NCBI GenBank assembly: GCA_946811695.1
Contig: OX328123.1
Coordinates: forward strand, 154,994,080 to 155,058,079
Direction of reading: 5' to 3'
Length of the DNA: 64,000 nucleotides
From: Gonocerus acuteangulatus
Lineage: Eukaryota > Arthropoda > Insecta > Hemiptera > Coreidae
The position numbers and the translations under genes were made by a program. Below, one piece after another: positions 1 through 10,163 of this stretch. The first letter of the stretch is position 1; the number at the start of each line of letters is the position of its first letter. The notes beneath the pieces are model-generated. The model saw nothing but the letters and a program-made list of their open reading frames with translations. It was not told where the DNA came from and made no database searches.

Positions 1-24
1 TCTTCTATTTTCATGCAATTTATT

Positions 25-101
<77 letters not shown>

Positions 102-287
102 CCTTACATGCTATTCTATACACTCTACCTTACATACTAATATATACACATTATTATCTTCTATTTTCATGCAATTTATTTATTTATTTATTTTTTTTAT
201 TTTTTATTTTTTTTTTTTTTTTTTTTTTTTTCTTTCTTACATGCTATTCTATACACTACCTTACATACTAATATATACACATTATTG

Positions 288-350
<63 letters not shown>

Positions 351-420
351 CTTACATGCTATTCTATACACTCTACCTTACATACTAATATATACACATT
401 ATTATCTTCTATTTTCATGC

Positions 421-469
<49 letters not shown>

Positions 470-560
470 TGCTATTTTATACACAAATTTACACATTACT
501 ATATACACATTATTCCCTACTATTTACATGCATTCATACTACATTCAAGCTACTTCATCC
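1..560 (-). repeat. Tandem A-tract units at the LINE 3' end
   Basis: About four tandem units of roughly 120-180 bp, each a long T-run (A-run on the LINE strand) followed by a conserved block containing TTACATGCTATTCTATACAC and ATATATACACATTATT. The third unit lacks part of the block. Units differ mainly in T-run length. They look like repeated copies of the element's own 3' terminus. Phenylalanine-rich open frames here come only from the T-runs. Confidence 0.75.
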
Positions 561-750
561 ACATTCTTAGATACTATCCTATATACATTTTTACCTACTG
601 TTTACAAGCAGGGTGATTTATTTTTCTGTGCTAACTACATGCAATTTTCCTGATTACACATTTTCCCTATTTACATTCTACTTCATGTTAATTTATATAT
701 ATTTCTGTATTTCATTAAAAGACATAATTATACAACGAAACGTAATCATT

Positions 751-3700
751 TCATATTTCGTTATACAATCCTATCTTTTTTAAGAATTGTATTACATTAT
801 TTAATGTATCTGGATTGTCACCCAAAGCATCTCTTACGTTTATAGGAATGTTCAGTTCATTTAATTCATTCCTGTAATGCTGGCATTGAGACAACAGATG
901 CTTTATAGTCAGTGTTTCGCTGCACCTTGGGCAGTTTGGAGGTTCTTCTCTTGCCATCAGATATCCATGGGTGATTCTGGTGTGTCCAATTCTCATTCTG
1001 GCTATGACTACCTCCTCTCTTCTATTTTCCCTTGATGAAGAGGACCAGGATTCTACGTTGTTTTTTATGTCTTTTAGTTTGCTCTGCTCCACCTCTTGCC
1101 ACATATCTTCCCAGTTTCTCTTTATTTTGTCTTTTAAAGGGAGATATAGTTCATTTCCTGTTAATGGGGTCGGCGTGATTTTCCTCAAGTTGTGCGCTTC
1201 TTTTGCAGCCATATCTACAACCTCATTACCGTTAATTCCTATGTGGCTGGGAATCCAAATGAATTCGACAGAGTTTCCTTGCAGTTTGTGTGTGTGGAAG
1301 TAAGTTTGTATTTTTTGAACGATTGCATTTTTTGAATACATGTCTTGTAGGCTGATTATAGCACTTAAGGAGTCTGTGCAGATCACTATATTTGTCTGGG
1401 TTGACTGGAGATTTTGATATAGGGCTAGTCCAATTGCGGTGAGCTCAGCAGAATAAATGCTGCAGAGTTTGTTTAATTTGCACTTTGTTATTGTTTCTCC
1501 GTTATATGTTGCGCAAGACGTGGAGTCATTAATTTTTGAACCATCGGTGAATATTATTTTGGCTCCTTGCTTTTGTCTTATAATTTCATTGAATTTGCAC
1601 TTTGCTTCATGAATTGGCATAGTTCCTGAGCTTTTCTTGATGATTCTTGTGAGTTGGGTGTTTATTTTCGGAAGTTCTATGGTCCAGGGTGGGAAGGTAG
1701 GGGGTGGTGGTAGGTTTATGTTATGTTGTAGTAGGAATTCTGTTATGGTACTTAGCCTGATTCCTATTGGTTTTGTGGATGTAGGTTTGCTCTCAAATTT
1801 TCGGCTGTATCTTCTATTGAATACGTATGGGTAAGTTGGATGTGTTGGTTGAATTGCTAGTTTGGACATATATCGGGCAGCCAACTGTTGTCTTCTGAAT
1901 AGCAGGGGGGGTATTCCTGCATCTACGCACATGCTGAGAATTGGACTGGAACGGAAGGCTCCTATTGCTGTTCTGATCCCTGCGTGGTGAATGGCATCTA
2001 GTTTGTTCAGCGCAGTAAGTCTGGCCGAGCCATATATGATGCTTCCGTAGTCAATCTTGGCCAGTATTACTGCTTTGTAGATGGTTAACAGGGATTTTCG
2101 ATCGGCACCCCAGGTTGTGTTTGCCAATACTCTGAGGAGTTTAAGTCTATCCGCTGAGCGTTTTTTCAGATCGTTTATATGTTCCTCCCATTTTAGTTTT
2201 GTGTCGAATGTAAGTCCTAGGAACCTGATTGTCTCTGTGTATCTTATGGGTGAATCATACAACTTTATGGTGGGTTGGTTTGGGGTTGTTCTTCGTCTGG
2301 AAAAAAGCATGCATTTCGTTTTATCAGGAGAGAATTTGAAGCCTGTCCTTTCCGACCATCTCTGTAGCTTTGTTACGGCTACCTGTAGGTGTTTTTGAAT
2401 AAATGGTAGGCTTTCTGATCTACAAATTATGGCAAAGTCGTCGACAAATAATAACCCTTGAACTCTAGATGTTATGCAGTTTGTAATTTCGTCTATTGCT
2501 ATGGTAAATAATGTGGTGCTCAGGACGCTACCCTGGGGGACTCCTGTATCTTGGACTTGAAAACTGGAGAGCGTGTTGCCAACCTGTACTTGGAAAGTTC
2601 TGTCCGCCAGAAAACTTTGGATGAAGGTAGGCAGGTTTCCTCGCAATCCCCAGGAGTGTATTTTCTTCAATATCCCATATCTCCATGCTGTATCAAAAGC
2701 TTTATGGATGTCGAAGAATATCCCTATAGCATGTTGTTTGTTTATAAATGTTTCCTGTAGGTATGTGTCCAGTTTCACCAGATTATCGATTGTGGATCTT
2801 CCTTTCGTGAAACCGCATTGTAGGCCATTCAGGAGCTTGTAGTTTTCCAGAACCCAGCCAAGTCTTCTATTTACAATTCTTTCAAGAATTTTACACAAGC
2901 AGTTGGTGAGTGACACTGGTCTGTAGTTTGTGGCTTCGCTTGAGCTTTTTCCAAGCTTGGGGATTGGGATAACGATTGCGTGTTTCCATGTCTTCGGTAT
3001 GTTGCCGGTCTGCCAAATTAAGTTAAACAGTTGGAGGATTTTGAGTTTGGATGATTCTGGTAGTTTTTGGATCATTTCGTATGTCACTTCGTCTGGGCCG
3101 GGGGATTTTCCTGTAAGTCTGGCTATTGCGGATCTGAATTCGGACATAGTGAGGGGGGCGTTGTAGGGCATAGTATTTTCAGCGTCATCATGAAAGTGGA
3201 TCAGTTCGGATTCTTGTTCAGTTTTGTATTCTGAAAATTTTGGTTCGTATCTGTGGTTCTGGTTGCTAAAGACGGTAGCAAATTCTTCTACTATATCCAG
3301 TTCGTTTGTGTTGAGCTTTCCGTTTACATTTATGTAGATTGGAGGTCTCTGGTTTTTCCCGGTAATAGCGCGGACTTTGTTCCATATTGTTGCTGAAGGG
3401 GTAGAGGAGTTTATGGTGGATACATAATTTTTCCAGGAATTGGACTTGGTCGTATTTATGATCCTCTTGCATTTTGCTTTCTCCCTTTTGTAGTTGATAA
3501 GGTTTTCTACGGACATATTTCGGGTGAATTTCCTATATGCCCTTCGTCTGCTTTTAATAGCATCCTTGCATTCTTGGTTGAACCATGGCAAGGTTCGGCG
3601 TCTAGGATCAGAATTTGTTTTTGGGATGGCTTGGGATGCTGCGTCAATGATGGTTTGGGTGATTATTTCGCTTGCTTCTTCTGTGTCATTAGGGAGAGGC

Positions 3701-4458
3701 CCACGTATAACTGCAAGTTGTTGAAACGTGTCCCAGTCTGCATTATTCATTTTCCATCTTACTTTCTTGGTTGGATTTGGCAAGTCGGCGTAGCTTGTTA
3801 TAAGTATGGGAAAATGATCGCTGTAGTATTGGTCTGGGAGTACATTCCATGTGGCATGTTTTATTATGTGGCTGCAGCAGGTTGAAACATCTATTGCTGA
3901 TAGGGTTTGGTATGTATTACTGAGGTAGGTGGGTTCTCCAGTGTTAAGGATATGTAAGTTGTTGTCATAAATAGCCTTTTCGATAATGTTCCCTCTATTG
4001 TTATCGGTCTTCGATCCCCAATATTTTGAATGGGCATTCATATCCCCCAAGAAAATCAGTGGTTTCTGGAGTTGTTTGATTAGTTGGTCTATGTCCTGGT
4101 TATTTAAAGTGTTGCTGGGTGGGAGGTAAATATTTGCTATTGTAATGGGAATGTCTGTTTGGGTTTGGATTGCTATTGCTTGAAGGTTGGTTTGAATGTC
4201 GACTATTTTGAATGGTATTTTGTTTGATATGGCGATAAGTACCCCGTTGCATGCTTTCCCCCCGAGGAGGTAGTCATAGCGGTGAATGTTATAGCCCTTA
4301 AGTGTGAAGTTGTCAGATTCCTTTAGGTTGGTTTCTTGTAGACAGATGAAATCTGGCGAGTAGTCCTGTACTATTAGTTGCAGGTCGCTTAGGTGTGTTC
4401 TTATCCCGTTACAATTCCACTGAATTAATTTAAAGTTATTTCCGTGATTACTATACAT
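751..4458 (-). CDS. LINE ORF2: endonuclease, reverse transcriptase, RNase H
   Basis: 1235-residue polyprotein that would nick target DNA and copy the element RNA by target-primed reverse transcription. Residues 1-220 form an APE-type endonuclease: QWNCNGI near the start, LQETN, LGDMNAHS and YSDHFPI. The RT follows with KSPGPDEVTYEM, YRPVSLTNCLCKILE, QCGFTKGRST, FFDIHKAFDTAW, GVPQGSVLS and the active site FVDD (usually YADD). RNase H residues appear as FTDGSK, SAELTAIGLAL, CTDSLSA and a late SHIGINGNEVVDMAA. A terminal CPRC-x7-H-x4-C knuckle closes the protein. The start MYSNHGNNFKLIQWNCNGI fits the usual beginning just before the endonuclease. No internal stop is seen. The clade call is from motif order, not a tree. 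Confidence 0.93.
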   Translation of the reverse strand: MYSNHGNNFKLIQWNCNGIRTHLSDLQLIVQDYSPDFICLQETNLKESDNFTLKGYNIHRYDYLLGGKACNGVLIAISNKIPFKIVDIQTNLQAIAIQTQTDIPITIANIYLPPSNTLNNQDIDQLIKQLQKPLIFLGDMNAHSKYWGSKTDNNRGNIIEKAIYDNNLHILNTGEPTYLSNTYQTLSAIDVSTCCSHIIKHATWNVLPDQYYSDHFPILITSYADLPNPTKKVRWKMNNADWDTFQQLAVIRGPLPNDTEEASEIITQTIIDAASQAIPKTNSDPRRRTLPWFNQECKDAIKSRRRAYRKFTRNMSVENLINYKREKAKCKRIINTTKSNSWKNYVSTINSSTPSATIWNKVRAITGKNQRPPIYINVNGKLNTNELDIVEEFATVFSNQNHRYEPKFSEYKTEQESELIHFHDDAENTMPYNAPLTMSEFRSAIARLTGKSPGPDEVTYEMIQKLPESSKLKILQLFNLIWQTGNIPKTWKHAIVIPIPKLGKSSSEATNYRPVSLTNCLCKILERIVNRRLGWVLENYKLLNGLQCGFTKGRSTIDNLVKLDTYLQETFINKQHAIGIFFDIHKAFDTAWRYGILKKIHSWGLRGNLPTFIQSFLADRTFQVQVGNTLSSFQVQDTGVPQGSVLSTTLFTIAIDEITNCITSRVQGLLFVDDFAIICRSESLPFIQKHLQVAVTKLQRWSERTGFKFSPDKTKCMLFSRRRTTPNQPTIKLYDSPIRYTETIRFLGLTFDTKLKWEEHINDLKKRSADRLKLLRVLANTTWGADRKSLLTIYKAVILAKIDYGSIIYGSARLTALNKLDAIHHAGIRTAIGAFRSSPILSMCVDAGIPPLLFRRQQLAARYMSKLAIQPTHPTYPYVFNRRYSRKFESKPTSTKPIGIRLSTITEFLLQHNINLPPPPTFPPWTIELPKINTQLTRIIKKSSGTMPIHEAKCKFNEIIRQKQGAKIIFTDGSKINDSTSCATYNGETITKCKLNKLCSIYSAELTAIGLALYQNLQSTQTNIVICTDSLSAIISLQDMYSKNAIVQKIQTYFHTHKLQGNSVEFIWIPSHIGINGNEVVDMAAKEAHNLRKITPTPLTGNELYLPLKDKIKRNWEDMWQEVEQSKLKDIKNNVESWSSSSRENRREEVVIARMRIGHTRITHGYLMAREEPPNCPRCSETLTIKHLLSQCQHYRNELNELNIPINVRDALGDNPDTLNNVIQFLKKIGLYNEI

Positions 4459-4915
4459 TTAGGGTGAGATTTGTTCTATTAGTATACATATATATACATA
4501 TATATATACACTCATATATATACATATATATATACACATAAAAATACACACGCATATGCACAGACATACACACACATACATACCCTCATACATACACATA
4601 ACGACATAAGATATAATAAATAGCGTAAAATAGAATAGAAATGAAATAGAAATGGATATCAATAATAATATAATAGTAATAAACATGAATGAAAACATAT
4701 AGATAGATTTTCTTAAACTTACATAAATATTTATAAACAGTAGCATGTGGATATATTTTCCAGGTATTATCAGAGTGTAATGCGTGGAATGATATGTTTC
4801 AATATTGTTTTGGTTTATGCGAATATATTTTTTTTTTTGTGTTGAGGGTATATTTTTTGATAAATAGTTAGGTTCCATATACATTGTTTTGTATTGTTTG
4901 TACATAATATAAATT
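4459..4915 (-). other. ORF1-ORF2 spacer of the LINE
   Basis: 457-bp AT-rich spacer with TA and CA microsatellite at 4480-4600. It is long for two LINE frames that usually abut or overlap. An open frame of about 160 codons crosses it, but its composition is repeat-driven and I do not call it a gene. How ORF2 is translated cannot be read from the sequence. Confidence 0.6.
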
Positions 4916-6293
4916 TTATTTCGGGGAATCCACATCCATTTTATCATTTTCTTTCTTTCTTTGTGGTTTGGGTGTGTTGGCCGAGCTAGGTCGGGATTGT
5001 TTGTTTGTGAGTACGGGTGGAGTTTTCTTATTAGGGAGTTTAGTACTGATAGAGGCTATTGTAGCCTTGGACTCTGGCTTCTTATCGTCTGCCTTGCTGG
5101 GAGGCGTAAAGGTAGCCGAACCACTAGGGAGAGGTGGGGAAGTAGAGATAGCTAGGAGGGAGGGGATAGTGGTGGTAGGAGGTGGAGGGAGAGGTGGGGA
5201 AGGAGAGAGTACAGGAGGGAGTGAGAGGGTATGAGGGGATGAGAGAGAGGGAATGAGGGGTAGGGAGGAGAGGGGAGGGGAGAGGGGTGGGGAGCTCGCA
5301 GCTCCAGTCTTCCTATCGCTTCCAACTAAGGAAGTTGTATGAGTACTTTTATTAATTTTTTGTTCAAATAAATCTGTTTGTATTCCTATTTCTGCTGTTG
5401 CTGTCTTTTTGGTATTTGTTCTTAATAGAATTTCAGAATATTTGGGTGTTTTTAGTAATAGATTTTGGGGAACGTTATTAAAAAATTTCTTTTTAGCTGA
5501 TCCGTAGGTTATTTTCTCATTTATTTGTATTTTTTTTTATTTCTTTTTCAATTGTGAAATTTGGGCAGTTTTTGTCAAAACTATTGTGTGCTCCTTTGCA
5601 AACCGCACACATCACCGGGCCACTGCAGGCTCCCTCGTGTTTTGGGTTGCTACAAGTGCTACACAGGAATGGTTTTGTACAGAAAAATTTTACATGCCCG
5701 AATTGTAAGCATCTCGTACACCTAGTTGGGTTCGGGTAATAAGGTTTTACAGGTATGTTAAGGTAACCAACTTTAATGTTTCGTGGTAGGTCGGGACTTC
5801 CAAATGTGAGGAGGTAACTATGGGTGTTTATTACTTCATTGTTCCTTTTAATAGAGAAACGGTGAATATCCGTCACATTTTGGGATTTTAATTCCATTTT
5901 TGCTTCCTCTATATCTACCACGTCCAAGTCGTAGCAGCGTATCACTCCCTGGCTACTATTTAATTTAGAATGTGGGGTAACTTCAACTTCCATGTCATTA
6001 CATAATTTACTACAACTAATTAGTTTTTTGGATTGCGCTTCATTAGTAACCTCTACAAGTAGGGTACCTTCCTTCAGTTTTTTAATCGTCTTAACTGTAC
6101 CGACGAACCCAATCACTGCTTTATTTATAAAGAAAGGGCTAATTTTATTAAAATTTCCTTCTCCCTTCCGTTTAATAATTAGGAATTTTGGAATATTTTC
6201 CATAGTTGGGGCATTTTCTAAATCCGCCGTCGAGGGGGGGGATAGCGACGGCGGGGAATCTACCCTAGGCCGTTTGTCGGGTGGTTTTCGCAT
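4916..6293 (-). pseudogene. LINE ORF1 (gag-like), one-base frameshift
   Basis: RNA-binding gag-like protein of the LINE. The first frame (5517-6293) gives 258 residues ending in three cysteine-histidine knuckles: CTRCLQFGHVKFFC, CSTCSNPKHEGAC and CAVCKGAHNSFDKNC. It stops just after the last knuckle. The next frame stays open from about 5530 to a TAA at 4916-4918, encoding a Lys-rich then Pro/Ser/Leu-rich tail ending KMDVDSPK. The frames differ by one base and meet at a run of nine T (nine A on the coding strand) at 5530-5538. The full product would be about 458 residues. The break may be a real indel, a programmed shift or a sequencing error in a homopolymer. Confidence 0.85.
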
Positions 6294-6634
6294 CTTAGCT
6301 GGAGGTAAGAATGCGAATGAATATATAGAATTTTAATATTTCACCAATACTGAGTGGAAAAAAGAACAAACAAAAAAAAAATATCAGAGAGAACGTAATT
6401 TATTATCGAGAAAAAGAACTAAATTGATGATTACTTGTAGGAGAGACACCCAAGAAGAAAGAAAAACAACAAAAAAATAAAGAAAAATAAACGGTACCTT
6501 ACATTCTTTTACATTGTTAGTGTAAAAGAATAAGAATTTGAGTATAGAAAGTCAATGCCTGTCTCCTGCCTGTCGAGGGAAGCTCAGCTAATCCTTCGGA
6601 CCGATGCTCTCTCGTCGGGGGCTTGAAACTGACT
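6294..6634 (-). other. Unique 5' UTR of the LINE
   Basis: 341 bp between the ORF1 start and the monomer array, with an A/T-rich part next to ORF1 and a more GC-rich part (6550-6634) next to the monomers. No open frame of note. Confidence 0.6.
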
Positions 6635-7441
6635 GGAAATACATTCTGGAGGCGCTGGAGCTATAATCCCGGTTACTTCTCAACATGGACGCGGAAATAC
6701 ATTCTGGAGGCGCTGGAGCTAAAATCCCGGTAACTTCTCAACATGGACGCGGATATACATTCTGGAGGCGCTGGAGCTAATATCCCGGTAACTTCTAAAC
6801 ATGGACGCGGAAATACATTCTGGAGGCGCTGGAGCTAAAATCCCGGTAACTTCTCAACATGGACGCGGAAATACATTCTGGAGGCGCTGGAGCTAAAATC
6901 CCGGTAACTTCTCAACATGGACGCGGAAATACATTCTGGAGGCGCTGGAGCTAAAATCCCGGTAACTTCTCAACATGGACGCGGAAATACATTCTGGAGG
7001 CACTGGAGCTAAAATCCCGGTAACTTCTCAACATGGACGCGGAAATACATTCTGGAGGCGTTGGAGCTAAAATCCCGGTAACTTCTCAACATGGACGCGG
7101 AAATACAGTCTGGAGGCGCTGGAGCTAAAATCCCGGTAACTTCTCAACATGGACGCGGAAATACATTCTGGAGGCGCTGGAGCTAAAATCCCGGTAACTT
7201 CTCAACATGGACGCGGAAATACAGTCTGGAGGCGCTGGAGCTAAAATCCCGGTAACTTCTCAACATGGACGCGGAAATACATTCTGGAGGTGCTGGAGCT
7301 AAAATCCCGGTAACTTCTCTACATGGACGCGGAAATACATTCTGGAGGCGCTGGAGCTAAAATCCCGGTAACTTCTCAACATGGACGCGGAAATACAGTC
7401 TGGAGGCGCTGGAGCTAAAATCCCGGTAACTTCTCAACATG
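6635..7441 (-). repeat. 14 tandem 58-bp monomers at the LINE 5' end
   Basis: Thirteen full units and one 53-nt unit, period exactly 58 bp, very uniform; only scattered substitutions such as ggatatac or cagtctgg. Each unit is more GC-rich than the flanks. On the LINE strand every unit carries GTCCATGTTGAGAAG, containing the core CCATNTT bound by YY1/Pho-type factors. The position directly upstream of ORF1 parallels promoter monomers of mouse L1. Promoter function is inference. Confidence 0.8.
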
Positions 7442-7928
7442 TGATTTTAGAGGAATAAGCTAAAAATAAATATTGTTGGCCACTAATTTCATATAAGCCC
7501 CCTTGTAGGTCCTCATGGACCCTCAGGGGTTTGTATGGACCACATCGGGAATCCCTGATTTAGAATCATCGATTAATGTAAATCATACATCACCTCACAG
7601 CAGAATATTCTACCATTGGAGCATCAATAGATAAACAACTTGAGTTAATGAAATACTTGAAGCAAAATATGAATGTTTGGTTGAAAGCAATTTCTGAGGA
7701 TAATAGATAAACGTCCGACTTGAGGAGTGAGTATGCAGTTAAGACGGTATCAGGGCAGTAATCAAGCTAGGGACCCTGCAGATTCATATCATTATTTTGT
7801 TGTTTCCCTCTTAATAGCCTATCTGTTTGCTCAGGCCTATTGTTCTACTGACCTTAAAACCCCAGTAATGAGGGAAAAGCTCCTTTATATTTTATTCGTA
7901 AAAGATAATTATTCACTGGCAGTTAATT
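7442..7928. other. Flank of the LINE, no gene seen
   Basis: AT-rich. A short stretch at about 7500-7560 (CATGGACC and GGAATCCCTGATTT) resembles a DNA-transposon end, but I cannot delimit it. Nothing coding is recognisable. Confidence 0.4.
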
Positions 7929-8060
7929 AAAAAGTCCGACTCGCAGGAACTGCATCATCTTAGCGCGGTTCCGTTGATATCCCTAAGGTCATTTGAAAAG
8001 CTTAGAATAGAAACAGATAATATTTTCCTCGGCCTTTGTTCAAATGACTTTATGACTTTA
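7929..8060 (+). repeat. Head fragment of repeat family R1
   Basis: Begins AAGTCCGACTCGCAGGAACT and continues through TTAGCGCGGTTCCGTT. The same head occurs near 8668, 24455, 61970 and, inverted, 48200-48262. Here only the head is present. The family is not recognised. Confidence 0.65.
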
Positions 8061-8809
8061 CCTGGTCGGTCCGCCAGACCACAGAATCCTCATCTAGAGA
8101 AACCTATTTAGTACGTTTCAATGCATTGAAAAATATCAAAAATTTTCACATATTCCTGTGTTCTTTTACTATAGCAATAATTCTACAAATAAAATCATTA
8201 AAAAAATAAAATAAAAAAACCAACAGCATGAAGGCAATTGAAAATATTCAAAAGACGTCATCGAATCTCTTTCTCTTGGCAAGCTATATTCCTAATAATG
8301 AATTGTTTTTCTTATTTTACCTAATCTGTTTTATTATCATTTTTTTTTATTTTTTCAGACTGGGGATAGTATTTAAAGCTGTTAAAAGAGCTCAATGTAG
8401 CGAGACTCCAAGTGCCAAAGTTTTATATTTTCTAATAAATCATTTTGTAACTAAATAATTTTCGATAGTCAATACGAAAACTCACAGAAACTGCGTCATC
8501 TTATAAACGAATATGCGTGGCTTGATTTGGAAAGCCTAAAAAGTACCTGAACAGTTTTAAGCCCCAAAATTATTACGTAAGAAACTTAATACATCTTTTC
8601 CGATTGAATGTTTCCTGTCGAAATTTACCAGTAAGCCGGTTCCACTCATATCCCTAGTGTCAAAATAAAAAAAGTCCGACTCGCAGGAACTGCATAATCT
8701 TAGCGCGGTTCCGTTCTTATCTCTGGACTCATTTAAAATGATTAAAATAGAAGCTGTTATTATTTTGGGTCCACATTTCTAGAAAGCATGAAGATTAGAT
8801 AGTTAGCCG

Positions 8810-8995
8810 TCGAGGTGATAAGTAAAGCTGGAATGGTTGGGATTCGGCTAAAGAAACCTCAATACGATTTTTGTTAAAAATCTATATTTAAGACGTTTTG
8901 GCTACTCATTGGTAGCCTTCGTCAGCAATGAAAGTGCCGGGAGGCAGAGGAGGACCAAAGTTGACAGTTCCATCTTTACCTTCAAAAAAGGTCTT
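8810..8995 (-). mobile_element. Hammerhead-bearing repeat fragment
   Basis: Matches both arms of the element at 29594-30360 (shared GTCGAGGTGATAAG, GGATT(T/C)GGCTAA, ACGATTTTTGT) and also its interior block (GGCACTTTCATTG, CAACTTTGGTC). It interrupts the R1 repeat. It contains a hammerhead-like core at 8892-8925. Confidence 0.65.
8892..8925 (-). ncRNA. Hammerhead-like motif (decayed)
   Basis: On the minus strand: CTGACGA, a perfect 6-bp stem II GGCTAC/GTAGCC with a 6-nt loop, then AAAACGTC. The conserved GAAA is AAAA, so activity is unlikely. Stem I is weak. Confidence 0.55.
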
Positions 8996-9672
8996 ATTTA
9001 CGATCTTACCTGGATGGGTCCCCACCCTAGGAAGGACCCCCCATATCTCTAAGATTAAATTGTTTTTCTTATTTTTCTTAACCTGATTTATTATCAAATA
9101 CATTATCCAACTATAAGCAATTAAAAAATAACAAGGAATAAAAACAGACAAAAAGAACCGTTCGAATAAACGAAATCAATTACTTCAAAGTTTAAGCACT
9201 TATTTCTCCGATTGACATCACCTAATCAAAAATTGTTTTAGAATCTTTTTTGTAGAGAATTTATAAAGCTTTCAAATAATTTCTATCCACTTATCACTAT
9301 TTCCCAACCGTGTTCGAGATATTAATGAAATTATACGAAGTTCCCAAAACTTTTCATGTCTGTTCATAAAATATTTTATTCTAACCCTTCCTTAGCTCCA
9401 AACGTAACCAGAAGTTTAACATGTTAGTTTTGATGAAATTCAAACATGCAAAAAATGTTTCAACTGAATGCCAAGATTCTAAGTAACCAAACCTCCTGAT
9501 GAACCAATTTTTGAAACATTTTTTTCTTTAGTTGGCTACAACGAATGCCGAGTTTTCTTGAAATATAGGTAAAAAAAATTACGACTGTTATTGGCAAATA
9601 ACTACTTTGGCTCCGGAGTAAACCCACCCTCCAGATGGACCGATTTTGTTGGTTAACGAACTCGTTCAATCG

Positions 9673-10163
9673 TTTGATGGGAGAATACTAAATACCTAGT
9701 ATATTATTTTGTGGAAATTTTTTTTTTTTTTGTAATTAATTATAAATATATTTATAATAAATATGCCTTTCTTTTATTAAACTGGTATTCATTTCACCCC
9801 AATTATCAAACTTACTTGGAACGTGAAGTAATGTTTTGTAAAAGGTGTCGTATTCGACACCGCCTGTTGTTATGTGTACTGAAAAGCACCTTGTGGTAGG
9901 AGGGTTAAAAAAAATAAAAATTATTAAAATTTGTTTACTGGTTTCGCGGATGATCAAGTCGTTACTTCTCCAAATGTGGATTCTGGAGTTGGAGTAATAA
10001 ATGTTGGTACCAGAATATTCAACGAAAGTGGTCTGGAGATTGGTGGGTACTTAGAATCATGGGATTTAATTTAAATATTTTCTACAACCTTGAAATTCAC
10101 CTAAAGATGTTTAAATTTCGGTTACATTTTGAGTTAAGTATTCGAAAAAAAAATATTAGGTAT
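9673..10163. other. AT-rich gap, no gene seen
   Basis: Low-complexity AT sequence with a T-run near 9720. No convincing exon or repeat boundary. Confidence 0.4.

Larger units (their letters stand above)
1..7441 (-). mobile_element. Near-complete I-clade-like LINE retrotransposon
   Basis: In minus-strand order the element has a 58-bp monomer array, a 5' UTR, ORF1 (gag-like), a 457-bp spacer, ORF2 (endonuclease, reverse transcriptase, RNase H, CCHC) and an A-tract-rich 3' end that runs to or past the window edge. An RNase H domain after the RT together with a knuckle-bearing ORF1 is typical of the I clade and its relatives. ORF2 is open throughout and ORF1 has one frameshift, so the copy looks young. 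The 3' flank is outside the window, so no target duplication can be checked. Confidence 0.85.
8668..9672 (+). repeat. Repeat family R1, copy with nested insertion
   Basis: The head at 8668-8800 is followed by an insertion (8810-8995) and then the family body from about 8996 to 9672, with the shared landmarks TTACCTGG, CCAACTATAAGCAATT, TTATTTCTCCGATTGACATC and a final GTTGGTTAACGAACTCG. The body is clearly related to 24720-25160 and 62245-63440. It has no long open frame. Confidence 0.7.

Noticed and set aside
13..653. Phe-rich open frames
   Set aside because: Produced by T-runs in the LINE 3' repeats; no codon structure.
4459..4947. 162-residue membrane-like protein upstream of ORF2
   Set aside because: Microsatellite-driven residues (Ile/Tyr/Cys/Met) in the LINE spacer, overlapping the ORF1 end.
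6635..7441. CRISPR array (regular 58-bp repeats)
   Set aside because: No unique spacers; units are head-to-tail and uniform, in a eukaryotic LINE.
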